A DNA stretch of 64,000 bases from Bryoerythrophyllum caledonicum (GCA_963971425.1 OZ020521.1:4977519-5041518); one strand, 5' to 3'. Shown: positions 23,745 through 36,405, counted from the stretch's first letter. Numbers and translations are program-made. The notes: generated by a model from the letters alone, not told the origin.

Positions 23745-23905
23745 AACCTTAAACTACCGGGTGATGGTGAGAGTTATCCAACTCCTCCAAATAGAAAGGT
23801 TTAGGGTTCAAACCACCGTTGTGGAATGCTGCCTCTATCTAGGGGAACTGTCGGAAGTTGCTAACAGAACACTTCCGTTGTAAGTTAGGAAAAAAAAAAC
23901 AAAAT
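23745..23905 (+). mobile_element. Possible tRNA-derived SINE
   Basis: A box-B-like GGTTCAAACC at about 23813 is preceded by a box-A-like TGATGGTGAGAG about 40 bp upstream, and an A-rich stretch follows at 23890-23902. I could not find flanking direct repeats, so the call is tentative. Confidence 0.4.
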
Positions 23906-24233
23906 TAATTAACTAATACCTATAGTCACGTAGTGGGAATATGGACACCACATCAGCTATCTAGATCTCGTCTAGAGTATTAAAAGTTCACCCGTGACGC
24001 ACATCACCGTGTGAGTTCTGCAATATTAGCAAGCTCTAGTATGCGTATGACTTCACTGGAGCTGTAGCTTGGAGCATGCATGAACAAGTCCTTTTTGTAG
24101 TCCATTTTACACAAGTAACGTAACATGTAGTACACATGCTTACAATATTTCCATTGCCCCTTCTTTCCCAACGCCTCTGCTCACATCTTCAAGAAATCTG
24201 GGCACGTACATGCGGGGTAGTTCATGATGGGAG
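23906..24233. other. Spacer, nothing recognised
   Basis: No gene or element ends seen. Confidence 0.35.
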
Positions 24234-24430
24234 CGACGCTATCTTGTGAACGGTGAGTGGCGAGCGGCCAGCGGCGAGCAGTGAGCAGAAAAAATATCCG
24301 AAAGCCAAAAACGTTGTTTTTTTCTTTAAAATGTGTATTTCAGGGAAATTTCTATAGAATTGCAAATTTTAGAGTCAATTTGTGAAAAATTTACTAAATT
24401 AAAAAAATATCCTATAATGGTGGATACATG
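24234..24430 (+). repeat. Dispersed repeat with GGTGAGC minisatellite head, copy 2
   Basis: GCGACGCTATCTTGTGAACGG is followed by GTGAGTGGCGAGCGGCCAGC, an expanded version of the 7-bp unit. The body then matches copy 1. Confidence 0.75.
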
Positions 24431-24537
24431 TGCCATTCAATATAAAAAAAAGATTGGGCCTTATTCTTGACCCGTCCATGGATTCGAATATACATATTAC
24501 ATTTTTCTTGGAAATGTCTACATTTATAAGGGACATA

Positions 24538-24803
24538 GACCCAAATATAACCATTTAATTGATCAAATATAAATACTGCAACGATAGATTTTGAGCTGAA
24601 GCAATTACAAATAAAATAAACAAATACCAACCACTTATCAACGACATCACCGTTCTAGGATGGAAAGTTGACCGACTCATCGTTATCACATCTTGCACCC
24701 GTGCCACCACCTTTATTCCATCAATGACAATCATTGAAGAAACATTCTGAAAACCCATTCAATCTTTTTAAAAACGTTCAATAACATATACACTATTGCA
24801 ATC
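24538..24803 (+). pseudogene. 5'-truncated relic of the I-like LINE (C-terminal domain)
   Basis: The plus-strand translation reads YCNDRF, then NKINKYQPLINDI, LGWKVDRLIVITS and RATTFIPSM, with stops. This is the last domain of the LINE protein at 39582-42221 (there YCNDRF, NKIDKYQPLIDDI, LGWNVDPLIVITSGARATTF). It is the third, oldest copy of that LINE family in the window. Confidence 0.85.
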
Positions 24804-26040
24804 CTCACTAGCCACATCATTGAAATTGATGGCCAATCCACCATAAATGGCTTCTTTGACCCCTTCATACATTGCCCAATTATATATGCACCAACATTTC
24901 TCTTTTCTTTAATATGAAATCTTTTTTTATACCAATATATAAAAGCCCGGTGTTCCATGATTCCCACACCTAACTTTAACGTCACATTTCTCATCAATGT
25001 GAGCATACAATGTTTGGCATATTTGCGTCAATTTCTTCGGCACGCGAACAATAAACCACTTTGATGGATCACACACCAATTCCACACTGAGGTTGTATGT
25101 AGAACTGTTGAATCTAGTCCATTGAAGGCCTCTTCTATACTTGTTCGAGTCACTCTTGTTCCATCTTGTGGATTAGAGAAATTCATTGTATCCAATTAAT
25201 GCAAATTGTGGCCTGGCATGAGTGGCATGTCAAGCTTGGTTTTGGTAGACTTAAAGATCTCCGCACGTTTTAGTCTGCATGTCTTGGAAGGGCCTAAGAA
25301 AGTGTAGAACAACTTTTGCAATAAATCTGGAGTCACTTAAACATTGTATGGATCGCTACCAAAGCGTACCTATGTTGTGACCTTTTTCATCGTGCCACGT
25401 TTTAACCAGGCTCAATATGAAGTGATTTTTGTGAAAGCTCGGATGATATTGACCATGGTAGCCGCATACAAACACCTCATGGTGGTTTCAAATTTTACGA
25501 GGCAATGATAATAGAATGTATCTAAAAGGGTGAAAGATGGTATGCCTGCTCTTTCATCAAGCGTGAGATCTTGCGAGGACACAACAATTCTTATGAAAAT
25601 TCTAATTAGATTTCTAAATAGTTTTTTATTCCAAAATGTACAAGGCAATACGAGTACTTACAAGTTGCATTGTACAGTCCCATTGTCTATATTGCCATCC
25701 AATCCTCAAGAGCAAGACGTTTGCTCTCGGCAGTAGCACCCAAAAATAACCACCACCTTTATATAACTTAGTATTGCGCTTCAGCCTCCTCTTGTGTCTT
25801 GGACTCTTTCCATACCTTGCACATGGGAATGTGCTGACCCTGGGTACTTAGGAGAATGTTATTGTTGGTGCCTTATTGCAGGCATATAGTTCAAGGGAAT
25901 AAAAATGTCCGTTTTTAATATTCTACAGGCACGTCCTTATTGCTACTACCATCAAATTGCTAGATGGCATGCCTGCTAAGAAGCTTTAAATATGAAATTA
26001 GACCCACAAATTTATTCAAAAATATCAACTATCTTAGTTA
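24804..26040. other. Intergenic DNA with weak coding-like relics
   Basis: A minus-strand frame at 25412-25648 (FIRIVVSSQDLTLDERAGIP) and its upstream context look like the remains of a transposon protein. No family could be named. Confidence 0.35.
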
Positions 26041-26145
26041 TCATCGAGACACAAAATTTGTTTGCGTCTGTTGTTGCTCTGTTCAGATAATCTGAGTCAA
26101 TTTATCAATTTATTTTTTTGATTTTTTTTAATCCATAAGAATATA

Positions 26146-26788
26146 CATGTATTTTTAGCTCTTTTCAACCTTTTAAGTGGCCCAAAGAAAGCCTTTGGAT
26201 CCAAAACTCCCCTTTGAGCTAGTGAAAATCTTGGAAATTTTAGAAACATTGTTTATTAAACAAAAATGAATATGAAAATAAATCCAAAAAATTCTTCAAA
26301 AATAATATTCATCTTCACTTTCTTACCTTTAACCATCGAGTAAAATTTCTTTGTAAAATATAAATTATATTTTGGGATTTTCTGTTGTTGCTAGATTGAG
26401 ATCTTTCAAGTTTTTTGAAATTTTTGAGGGCCTTTAAAATGGGCTTCGGATCCGAGGGCCATCTTTGGGGCACTCAAAAACTTTTGAAAAGTTCAAATTC
26501 ATGCCTTGATTTTTTTTTTAAATTAAAAAAATAGAAAATAGAAAACATAGAGTTTGTCTTGCTTCTGTTGTTGTTTCTTTTCAAGTAAATAAGTCAACCT
26601 CATAATTTTATATTTTGAATATGGTATTTTTCCATATGAGCATACATGTATTTTCAACTCTTTTCAAACTTTTGAGTGGCCCAAAGAAAGCCTTTTGATC
26701 CAAAACTCCCCTATGAGCTAGTGAAAATCTTGGAAATTTTGGAAACATTGTTTAATAAACAATAATGAATATGAAAATAAATCCAAAA
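26146..26788 (+). repeat. ~500-bp tandem duplication
   Basis: About 145 bp at 26146-26290 (GTGGCCCAAAGAAAGCCTTT, GAGCTAGTGAAAATCTTGGA) recur at 26643-26788 with few changes. Flanking parts are also similar, giving a repeat period of about 497 bp. Confidence 0.85.
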
Positions 26789-26809
26789 GATTAGTTCATG
26801 ACTTGATGA

Positions 26810-29800
26810 TGTGTTAATGTGTATGTTTAGATGCTGAATTCATGTTAATTTGTGATATGTATATGTTAAGATTTTGGTGACTCTGGACTTCATCTGCCTC
26901 AACACATTATGCATGGTCAATTCATGCTGGTTACTCCGTTGCTAAATTCATGTTCATAAACCTCTTTTTGAGTGACTCTGTAATGCTAATATGCTAGATT
27001 CATTCATAGCATGGAGTTGTAAGTAAATCAATAGTGAGTCGTGAGGCAGATTAAGGACTTAGTTTTGACTTGTATTTTGAAGTGTCTCTAAACTTCTATC
27101 ATGTTGGATTCATAGTGAGGCAAGAGTTCAATTTAATCGGGATAGGGCCGAGGGTCCCTCAGATGTGAGAGACACATGGAGGACTCAGTTTAATGTTTGT
27201 ATTTTGAGTGGATCTAATCTTACAACATGAACTGTTCCAGCTTAGGCGCAAGTTGGAAAATAATCAAGATAAAGCTGAGAGTCCCTCGGATCCGAGGAAC
27301 ACATGGAGTACTGAGTTTTGTGTTTGTTTTTTGAGTGGTTCTTAACTTATAACATGTTGGGTTCCAGCATAGGCGAAAATTGGAAAATAATTGAGATAGA
27401 GCTGAGAGTCCCTCGGATCCGAGGGACACATGGAGTACTAAGTTTTGTGTTTGTTTTTTGAGTGGTTCTTAACTTATAACATGTTGGGTTCTAGCATAGG
27501 CAAAAATTGGAAAGTAATCGAGATAGAGCTGAGAGCCCCTCGGATCCGAGGGACACATGGAGTACTGAGTTTTGTGTTTGTTTTTTGAGTGGTTCTTAAC
27601 TTACAACATGTTGGGTTCCAGCATAGGCGAAAATTGAAAAATAATCGAGATAGAGCTGAGAGTCCCTTGGATCCGAGGGACACATGGAGAACTGATTTTT
27701 GTGTTTGTTTTTTGAGTTTTTTGAGTGGCTCTGAACTTATGTGCATGTAATTGTTTGATGACTCTGGACTTAAAGTGACTCTACACTCTTTGACTTTGGA
27801 CTCATGCTGGAATCATGAATTCTTGGTGAATTTATGTGCACATTTTTGGATTGGGTGACTCTAGATAATATTCTCGCTGGATTGACGTTTTTTTGAGAGC
27901 CGTAAGTGATTTGGAATAGAGTCGTAATACTGATGGTGAATTGAGTTTAAGGTCTTTTTTCTTGGTGACTCTAATCTTCTATCATGCTTAATTCTGGCGT
28001 AGGCGCGAGTTGAATAAAATCGAGATTGAGCTGAGAGTCCCTCGGATCCGAGGGACACATGGTAGGCTGAGTATTGTGTTATTGGTAGTAGTGACTTTAA
28101 ACTTATTGCATGCTAGAATCAAGATCTGGCGCGAGTTGAATGTTCATCGGGATAGAGCCAAGGGTCCCTCGAATCCGAGGGCCAAATGGTGGAGTCAATC
28201 ATGTGCTATATTTCATGTGGCTGTAAACTTATTGTCTCCAGGCTTCCTGCTTCTTTATGGACTCACACTGGTTTCATGTGACGTATTGATATTTGTGACT
28301 CTGGCCTTTATGTGACTCTAGACTTATTTAGGCTGATTTCATGTTCAGATATGAATTGATGATGAATTCATGTGCATGTTTAGACTTTCGTGACTCTGGA
28401 CTTCGAGTGACTCAATACTTTATGCATACTGAAGTCCTGCTGGTTTCTTTGGATGATTACTGGATTCATGTTCATGTTCCTCTTTTTGGGGTGACTCTGG
28501 AATGAAATTAAGCTGGATTGATAATTAGAAAGAAGCTATAAGTTTATCACTGGTGAGTCTTGAGGCAGATTGAGGACTGAGTTTTAAGTTTTTTTTTAAG
28601 TAGCTCTAAACTTCTATCTCCATGGATTCCAGCTTAGGCGTGAGTTGAAAGTGAATCGGGATAGAGCCGAGTGTCCCTCAGATCCAAGGGACAGATGGTG
28701 GACCGAGTTTTGTGTTTTGTTTTGAGTGAGTCTCATTTCTCTTATACTAGATTCAATCATATTCATGGATACATGCTGGATTGATGTGCATGATTTTTTT
28801 TGATGACTCTGGACTTAAAATGACTCTACACTCTATGACTCTAGACCCATTCTGGATTCACACATTCTTGGTGAATTCATTTGCACGTTTTTGGATTGGG
28901 TGACTCTGGACATCATTTACGCTGGATTGACGCTTAGTTAAGAGCCTTAAGTCATTCGAAATAGAGTCGTAATACTGATGGAGGACTGAGATTTAGGGTT
29001 TTTTTTGTGACTTATATCTTATATCAAGCCTGATTCTAGTGTAGGCGCAAATTGAAAAAAAAACGAGATAGAGTTGAGAGTCCCTCGGATCCGAGGGACA
29101 CATGTTAGCCGAAGTATTGTGTTATGTTTTAAGTGGCTTTAAACTTCATGCATGCTTGAATCATGATCTGCGGTGAGTTGAAAGTATAGCTGGATACATG
29201 TGAAGTATAGTTTTTTTTGTGACTCTGGCCTTTTTGTGACTCTACACTTCATGTGAATTCATGTTCATTCTTGACTTGATGGTGTATTCATATGCATGTT
29301 TAGATTTTGGTGACTCTAGACTTCGAGTGACTCACCACTTTAAGCATGCTAAATTCATGCTGGTTTCTCTGGATGCTTGCTGTCATCATCTTTATATACC
29401 TCTTTTTGGGTGACTCTGGAATGAAAATATGCTGGATTCATTCACTGCAAGGAGCTGTGAGTTAAAGAATAGTGTGTCGTGAGATAGTATGCCGGACTAA
29501 GTTCTTAGTTATATTTTGAAGTGTCCCTTAACTTCTATATTGTTGGATTCATCGTGAGGCAAGAGTTCTAAGTTAATCACGATAGTGCCGAGGGTCCCTC
29601 GGATCCAAGGGACACATGGAGGACTGAGTTTGTGTTTGTTTTTTGAGTGACTCTTAACTTCTATCATGCTGGATTCCAGTTTAGGCACAAGTTGGAAAAT
29701 AATCGAGAGATAACTGAGAGTCCCTTGGATCCGAGGGACACATCGTAGATTGAGTATTGAGTTTTTTTAGTGACATTAAACTGCTTTATTGCTGGAATTC

Positions 29801-30480
29801 TGATCTTCCGCTAGTTAAACGTACATCGGGATAGAGCAGATTTCAAGTTGGTTTCATGCTTCTTTATGGACGCATGCTGAATTCATGTGAAGTTTTGTTT
29901 ATTTAAGTTACTCTGGCCTTTATGCGACTCTTTGAGTTTTTTATGCTTGACTCATGCTTCCTGGTTAATTCATGCTGGATTCATGTGCAAGTTTAATTTT
30001 TAATGTTGGATTCATGCTTAAGAACTAATTTACGGTGGATTCATGTGCATGTTTTTTTTATGTTGACTCTCTCTTTAGGTGACATTAATCTTCCTTCATG
30101 CTGAATTCGTAATGGACTCATGGATTTGGACTGGATTCCTGTGAATGATCATTCTTTGGGTGACTCTGTACTTTAAGAAACTCTACACTTCTCCACTTGA
30201 TTCATGCGTATTCATTAATTCATGTTGGATTCATGCTCTCGTATTCATTTTGGTGACTCTGGTATTCAAGTGAATCTACAATACTTTCATGTTGTTTTCA
30301 TGCTGGTGACATGGATCTCTGCTAGATTCACGTGCATGTTCTGTTATGAGAAGCTCTGGACTTCATTAATTTGGAGTATGCCTAGACGAGAGTTGTAAAC
30401 TAAGAGACTTATATACATTCTGGTATTTGTCAAGATTATTCATGCTGAATACTAATCACTCATGCTAGTGTCTTGAACTT
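26810..30480 (+). repeat. Satellite-like domain with eleven 20-bp palindromes
   Basis: The domain is built from repeats of GTGACTCTGGACTT, ATGCTGGATTCATG and the palindrome GTCCCTCGGATCCGAGGGAC. Palindromes begin at 27154 (degenerate), 27281, 27408, 27535, 27662, 28037, 28164, 28673, 29080, 29594 and 29720. Those at 27408, 28037 and 29080 are perfect. Four lie exactly 127 bp apart. Larger units of about 1.04 kb are visible (for example 27800-28060 against 28845-29100). Each palindrome is preceded by a GAGATAGAGCYGAG-like word and followed by ACATGG. No protein-coding frame survives. Confidence 0.85.
27230..27740 (+). repeat. 127-bp monomer array (four units)
   Basis: Four consecutive monomers carry the palindromes at 27281, 27408, 27535 and 27662, a constant 127-bp step. 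Unit-to-unit differences are single bases. Confidence 0.92.
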
Positions 30481-30527
30481 GTTTTTCAAAGTAGATACTC
30501 ATGATGATTGACAATGCATGCGCTTAG

Positions 30528-31786
30528 ATGGTGTCACCGCAAGGAGAGAAGAACACGCCATCTGTGGACTTGGAGATTCCCACTGTGGACACAATGACGG
30601 CTTCTGAAGCTCTGGGCTCTCCGTATGAGGCTTCGAATTTAGTCCTTCAAGTGGTTCATCAAGCGGTACCGGCGATTGGGGTAGATCCCGGTTTGGACAC
30701 TACAGAGGTTTCATTGAGGAAGTCCATCCGTGGAACTTCCTACGATGTGCTCTAGAAGTCACATTATCCTTCGTCATCAATGGACTTCCCCTCTTCTCTG
30801 ATGGTCGCCCTGGCCGCGTACACAAGACTTTCATGGTCAAGTGGTTTGTTTGGAAGAGGGATCCTCCAATTTCATTTGTCTTCAATGACAGAGTGGAGTT
30901 TTTGGCGGATGGGATTGAGCTTTCTACAGACGGTCATCTGACCAATTACATCACCCAGGAGTCACTGACGGTTAGGGCCTCCACCGGGATGCCATGGCGA
31001 GGAGCCAGAGAGAAGTCGCAGAATCTATTGGAAGCTCTTATTGATCTTTGCACCAAGGAGGATGAGATCGTCATGGACCTCACCGCTTTTACGGATATAT
31101 TCATTTCATACTTCTATTTTGTTTTTTGATTATCCAACCATGATTCTAATTTCTTACTGTTTGTATTCCACATTTTTTCCTGGTGCATCTATCAAAGCTT
31201 GCAAAGCCCTCGAGTGTCATATTCTTGCCTTGGAGGCAGACAATGACTTGGTAGACGAGGTGCTTTGACCCATGATTCTACAGACGGTGGAGGTTAATTT
31301 TGCGATTGTTGAGCCCATAGAGCAGACTTCTCTCAAGCGCCCTTTGGAACTTGGTGATGACGAACCAGAGATTAAGACTACGCCTAAGAGAACCTGTAAG
31401 TAAGTTTTCTTCATTCATTTGTTGTTTTTGTTATCTTATTCTTTCATCCTTTTTTTCTAATGTAAATCAGTTGTAGACGCTTCTCGACACCGTTGATGGC
31501 TTCTCTGTCAACACCTCCCGTTGGAGTGTTGGCTCGCTTGGCAGGGAAGGTTATCAGTCCACAGCAGCCGCATATTTTGCCTGAGTATGCTGAAGCTCCT
31601 GTCATTGCATCCGTAGCGCAGCTGTTGCCTCCACGACATCCACCAACTACTCGATCCAGCTCCGGAGCGAAGGTTTTTGTGGATGACGAGGCTGAGGAGG
31701 CTAGTACCGATTCTAATAGTGGTTCTGATAGTAGTATGTCGTTTATCCATCAGGGCAGTGACGATGAGTTCACATCTGAGGAGTAG
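30528..31786 (+). pseudogene. Broken DNA-methylase-like gene (three exons)
   Basis: A first frame opens at 30528 (MVSPQGEKNTPSVDLEIP). A frameshift near 30740 leads to FMVKWFVWKRDPP and then GMPWRGAREKSQNLLEALIDLCTKEDEIVMDLTA, interrupted by an apparent intron. It resumes ASIKACKAL and HILALEADND. The order K-x-x-x-LLE-x-LI...D-x-V-x-D-x-x-A-x-x-G...A-C-K-x-L-x-R/C-x-x-x-x-L-E-x-D matches the SAM-binding part (motif I and its preceding helix) of amino-methyltransferases of the bacterial N4/N6 type. Both expected ends of intron 1 are altered (AT at 31095, TG at 31181-31182). An in-frame TGA stands at 31266. Intron 2 (31400-31470, GTAAGT...AG) still joins in frame to an acidic tail ending FTSEE (31786). 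No catalytic DPPY-type motif is seen. It is a decayed member of a methylase-like family. Confidence 0.6.
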
Positions 31787-32629
31787 TAATTCCTCTATTT
31801 TGTATGCCATATTGACCTGATATGAGGCTTTGGATTTATCGATATATATCACCTTTGCATGTCTTATTTGATTATTTGTTTCATCCACATAAATGTTTGT
31901 ACTCTAGTTAGATAATCTAATAGATATTGAATTATCATTCACGGATGGATTTTAATCAATTTTTATAATGTGTCTTTGAATTTAGAACTATACAATTATC
32001 ACATCATGAATAGTATACAAAGTTTCGAATATTTTTAGATGGTCCATCACTATCATTCTCTCCATTCAGCACCCTAATTAAACCTTCTTGTAGAAATTTC
32101 CTTTAACCCAAAAGATTCATTAGAATAGTACTACATATTTGACTTAATTAGAATAGTAATACACATCCAAGAGAATTCCTCTACTGCAAGTCGCAGAGTT
32201 ATTCAAGCGATGTTTATCCATGGACTTAAAATATTTGCAGTAAAAGAATTTTGATAGTTGAATAGATGTACTTCATCTCCATATTTTTAATTCTATCGTA
32301 TAAGAAAATAAGGGGATTATTATAGATGTACTTCTCTCCCATTAATCATATATAAAATTGTTATTATTTGGTATAGAAGTTTGCATTGTAATATACGTTA
32401 CATTATCTCTTATCCAATTACTTTTGGATGTAATTTTTCCACTAAATTCTAATAATAGTTCCACGGCTATAGGTGCCACTATTCAATAAACTATAAATTA
32501 AAGCGATTGCAAGTGAAGAATTTCTCTTGTGTTAATTTTTTTTTTTTTTTGAAGCACAATCCACCTACACTCACGGCAATAGGTGTTCTTTTTAATTTCA
32601 CAACAAAAACAAAGGTAAAAATTGTCATG
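31787..32629. other. AT-rich intergenic DNA
   Basis: No gene recognised. Confidence 0.4.
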
Positions 32630-32695
32630 AATTTAGTGCTCGCCGCTCGCCGCTCACCGCTCACCACTCACCGCTCACAAGATAGCATTCCTGAC
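32630..32695 (-). repeat. Dispersed GGTGAGC repeat, copy 3 (inverted)
   Basis: Reads CTCGCCGCTCGCCGCTCACC and further units, ending TCACAAGATAGC. This is the reverse complement of the GCTATCTTGTGAGCGG head of the copies at 23340 and 24234. The A-rich body of those copies has no clear counterpart here. Confidence 0.75.
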
Positions 32696-33843
32696 ATACA
32701 TTACAACAAGTCCATAGGAAACGACGAATCATGCAATTGTTATAGTGACATCCCGAATAATGGTGTACAGTAAGTACCCTCAAAGAAACTGCAAATTAAA
32801 AACACAGTTCTCGTCAACGATGAGGTGCTAAGGCTCCATCGGGTACATGGTATCTATTAAATGAGGTGGTGCCTATTACTTGCCCGTGTTAACGACTAGA
32901 TGTGATAGCGTTGTTCACGCAAGCCATGGACTCATCTGCGATCGCTCCACACCTCTGGGAGATCAAACTTCCGACGGCTCAGCGACCTCTCCTTCCCTGG
33001 TGGCTGCGGGTCCACAATCTCCAGCATCCCCTCAAGTTCCTCGAGCATCGATTTCTTTGTTGTCCTCATCATGTAGTCAGTTCCCTGGGTGGAGACAAGC
33101 ACCAAATATATCATGAGATAATGGCCAAAGGTTACTACAAAGGTGTCCGAAAGGATAGGAAGCAACCTAGAAAGGACAATTACGCCAAGCAGCATTTTCT
33201 TTTATTGGTTATTTGGAGTTCAGAAAATAGTGAGATAAAGCGGGGAGAGTTATGCTGAAAATTGTTGATGGATTGGCATGTTCATGAGGAGGAAAACAAA
33301 ATTAGCATGATTTGAGTTCTCAAATTCAAAGGCTCACATACCACAATATATTGCAATGCAAACCGAAGCTATCGATGACGACTATTTGCAAGCAGCCCTA
33401 AATTCTATGGAGTAGATAGTGTGTCTTTTTAAGAGTATACTAGCTGTGTATGGTAATTGATATATAGTGTATGTGTAAGAGGTTGTTTTGATGTTGTGCT
33501 TGGTAGGAGATGGAGAGAGAGGAGTAAGGTGCGGATAGGGATCAGATTTGATGTGGTAGCGATGCTGTGATTGTAATCTGTGTGTGTAATAGTGTTAGGA
33601 GTGATCAAACCGCATCACGAATGCACACATTGTAGTGAAGATAGTTGATGGTGGTGGAATGAGGATCTGAGTAGTTGGAGTTGAATCTTGTAGATCTGAT
33701 AGAGCGGACTGGGTAATAGAGCTCAGATCCAACATTGAAGGATTAGAAACTATCTGTAGCTGAAGAGTTTGATTGCTGATAGCGCTGCAACCTAGATCTG
33801 AACCCCTAGATGCAAAACAGTTGTAGATCTGAATTCAGGAATT
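32696..33843. other. Probable 5' flank and 5' UTR of the outer LINE
   Basis: No protein recognised. Short frames at 32880-33260 on both strands have no motif. From about 33400 the style (GATCTGAAT, AGATCTGA words) resembles other untranslated LINE DNA in the window. The exact element start was not found. Confidence 0.35.
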
Positions 33844-35998
33844 TTGCAATCGCCGCCGGCGACTGGGGTGATTTGTTTATGGGCTTTGCAGGAGAAAAGA
33901 GCAACGTTGAGTACAACGAAGGAGACTGAATCAAGCGCTGGTGGGAATCTGGAAATCGCGAAGAACAGTTCGAGCGTCTTGAGAGAAGAGATTTTCGAAC
34001 AACACTCTACAGGTAAGTATCTAACCCTAATTTCATTTTTGCTCATTACATTCGAAAAGAAGATCATAGCAAGGATCGAAGATACAAAAATTAGGACAAA
34101 TTTCCTAAATAGATCAAGATTAAGTAAGATAAGAAGAGCCAACAATCTGTGTACAACCCCTATGCACGCGCAGAAGGAAACAGATTGGAAGCAAAAGTTA
34201 GTAAGTAGTTTGAACATCAGGCTTTCCAAAAGAAACACAGAAAATATATACAAGAAAAACGTTATGCAAATGGCGAACATGGGCAAAGCAGTGCACAACG
34301 CAATCATGACCGAAATCACACCCGGGAAGACGATGGATACAAACATGGTGGATGCTGATGTTGAAGATTGCAGGGTGACGCAGTTGGAGACTCAACACAC
34401 AAAGCGAATCCTGGAAGGTAGCAGAGACAGCGGCAACAAAAGGAAGAAGAACATTGCAACAATCCAGGAAACACCGAAAACATTATGGCTAGGGTTTGTA
34501 GCAATGGAGCAGTTGGCGATGAAAGGAGGAATTAAAGGAGAAGGAGTGAGGAGTAAAAGCGTGGCTGAGAAAGTGAAGTAGGGATTTTCAAGGGCGGAAG
34601 CAGAAGAAGTTCACAATGTTGCGAAAGTGGCATTTTCCCATGTGCCACAGAAACTGTACCCGTTGGAGCGACCGGACGGCAAAAGAGGACAACACTACAA
34701 TCTGACACAACCACCTATCGAGACAGAGGTGGACAATGCTAGCGGGCTGTCGCTGGATTATCAAGTTGTTGTTTTCTTTGAAAAACCAGCCACCGATTTC
34801 ACACACGGTGAAATACTCACCAGGATCAGGGAACGATTGAAGAAGATGGAGATAGAAGTCGGGGCAGAACCAGTCTACATCCCATGCAAAGAGAAGGTGA
34901 AAGGCAGCAAACAGAAGTTTTGGACAGGAACGATCAAACTCCACCTGAAACACTCGAGAGTCGACGGAATTGCCCTCCTGAAAGGTACCAGACCGTTTAT
35001 TTTGGATTTGGATCATGATCTGGCAATTGTGGGGAAGGTATGCAAAAGTTGGGACTCAATCGCAAGGAATTCTCTACTATCTGCAAAGATAGAGAATACG
35101 AAGCTGGAGGGAGTAACCGCAGCTGAACTACAAAGAGATGTCCTAAGGGAGAACTTCAGAAGAGGACACGATTATGAGATCGCTAGCATGCAGAAGAGCG
35201 AAGGGGAGACCTGGGGCTGGCTGGTTGCTATAACTTCGTCACAGGCCGACAAGATAATCTAGTATATGGTAGAGTATGAAAACGAGCTGTTACACGTGAT
35301 TACACCACAAACGGCAAAGGCTGAACGAGGCGCTCGAGGAGGACTTACGGAGGAAGAGCTGAAGAAGAAGAATGCAACAATGTTGTGCCTATACGGGTTA
35401 CACAAGATGAAGGAAGTGGAAGAGACCAAGCTGTCTATTGAGGCAACAATGGTAGAGAGGAACATTCTGATGTTCTACTTTCCGGGACATGTTGGAGATC
35501 TGCACAAGGGAGCAGCAAACGTCCAATGTTTGAACCCCATCGTCTATCGACAATGGGTAGGCAAGACGAAGGAGATTATGGGGAAACACGTATGTTTCAC
35601 ACCTCACCCTCGTAGCCTGGAAGGTACACTACCACCAACTAGAGGAGAGCAGGAAAAATTTGGGTGTTGCGACATTGCAACAGCTATTGTGAGTACGTTG
35701 GAGGCTACACAGAATGCACCAAAGGAGAAGAGGGACATCATCACACACGGTGAAATTGCAGATTTGGTGGAGAAAGCAGTGAACAAGGGGAACGAGAAGC
35801 TGAAAGAAGATATGCATGACGAGCTGGGAGTCTTCAAGGAGGAAATTGTGAAGGAGGCCAACATCCATGCACAGAAACTGACAAACGAGTTGCAGAACGC
35901 GATGCAAATGCAGATGGAGGAAGTGAAGAAACAACTTAGAGCTTGCATTTCAGCAGTTGACGTTTTATGTGCACTACCTCAACCACGGTTGGAAAATT
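33844..35998 (+). pseudogene. ORF1 of the outer LINE (two in-frame stops)
   Basis: One frame of about 718 codons is broken only by TAG at 34579-34581 and TAG at 35260-35262. The middle part has beta-alpha-type spacing like an RNA-recognition fold (YQVVVFFEKP, FWTGTIKLHLKH, FILDLDHDLAIVG). The C-terminal part (about 35640-35940) is strongly heptad-like: EKAVNKGNEKLKEDMHDE and KLTNELQNAMQMQMEEVKKQ predict a coiled coil. RRM-like plus coiled coil is the usual build of LINE ORF1 nucleic-acid-binding chaperones. It is followed on the same strand by the LINE ORF2 region. No homologous ORF1 is seen in the inner LINE, so assignment to this element rests on position and architecture. Confidence 0.6.
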
Positions 35999-36312
35999 GA
36001 CATGGCAAAACAACCTGTAGACATGTTACATGGAAATTCTGAGTTTGTGCAGGAAACAAATCGTAGCAGGCAGGAAAAGAGACCGGAGCAGGGAAGATGG
36101 CGATACTAAGTTACAAAATATAGACAGATTACTAAGTCATAGGCTTGAGGAGAATTTCAACAGATGCAGAGGCATTGTTAGCAGAATATGGCTGAAGAGA
36201 GATGTAGAGGATAGAGTATATAGGAGGAGGACAATATATACGCAAAAACAAAAAAGATATGTAATAAAAAGGTAATACAGATTACCAACGATATTATACA
36301 AAAGATTAACAA

Positions 36313-36405
36313 AAAATACAAAGAAAGTGACAAAAACAGTGACAAAAAATACAAAGAAAGTGACAAAAAAAGTGACAAAAAATACAAAGAAAATGTCAAA
36401 AATAT
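36313..36405 (+). repeat. ~22-bp tandem repeat
   Basis: Four imperfect copies around AATACAAAGAAAGTGACAAA, at the start of the A-rich linker. Confidence 0.8.

Noticed and set aside
26810..30480. CRISPR-like array
   Set aside because: Regular palindromes with spacers recall CRISPR at first sight, but spacers are themselves repeated, spacing is 127 bp to 1 kb, and the context is eukaryotic.
32880..33258. Overlapping frames on both strands
   Set aside because: No recognisable domain on either strand and no conserved copy in the window.
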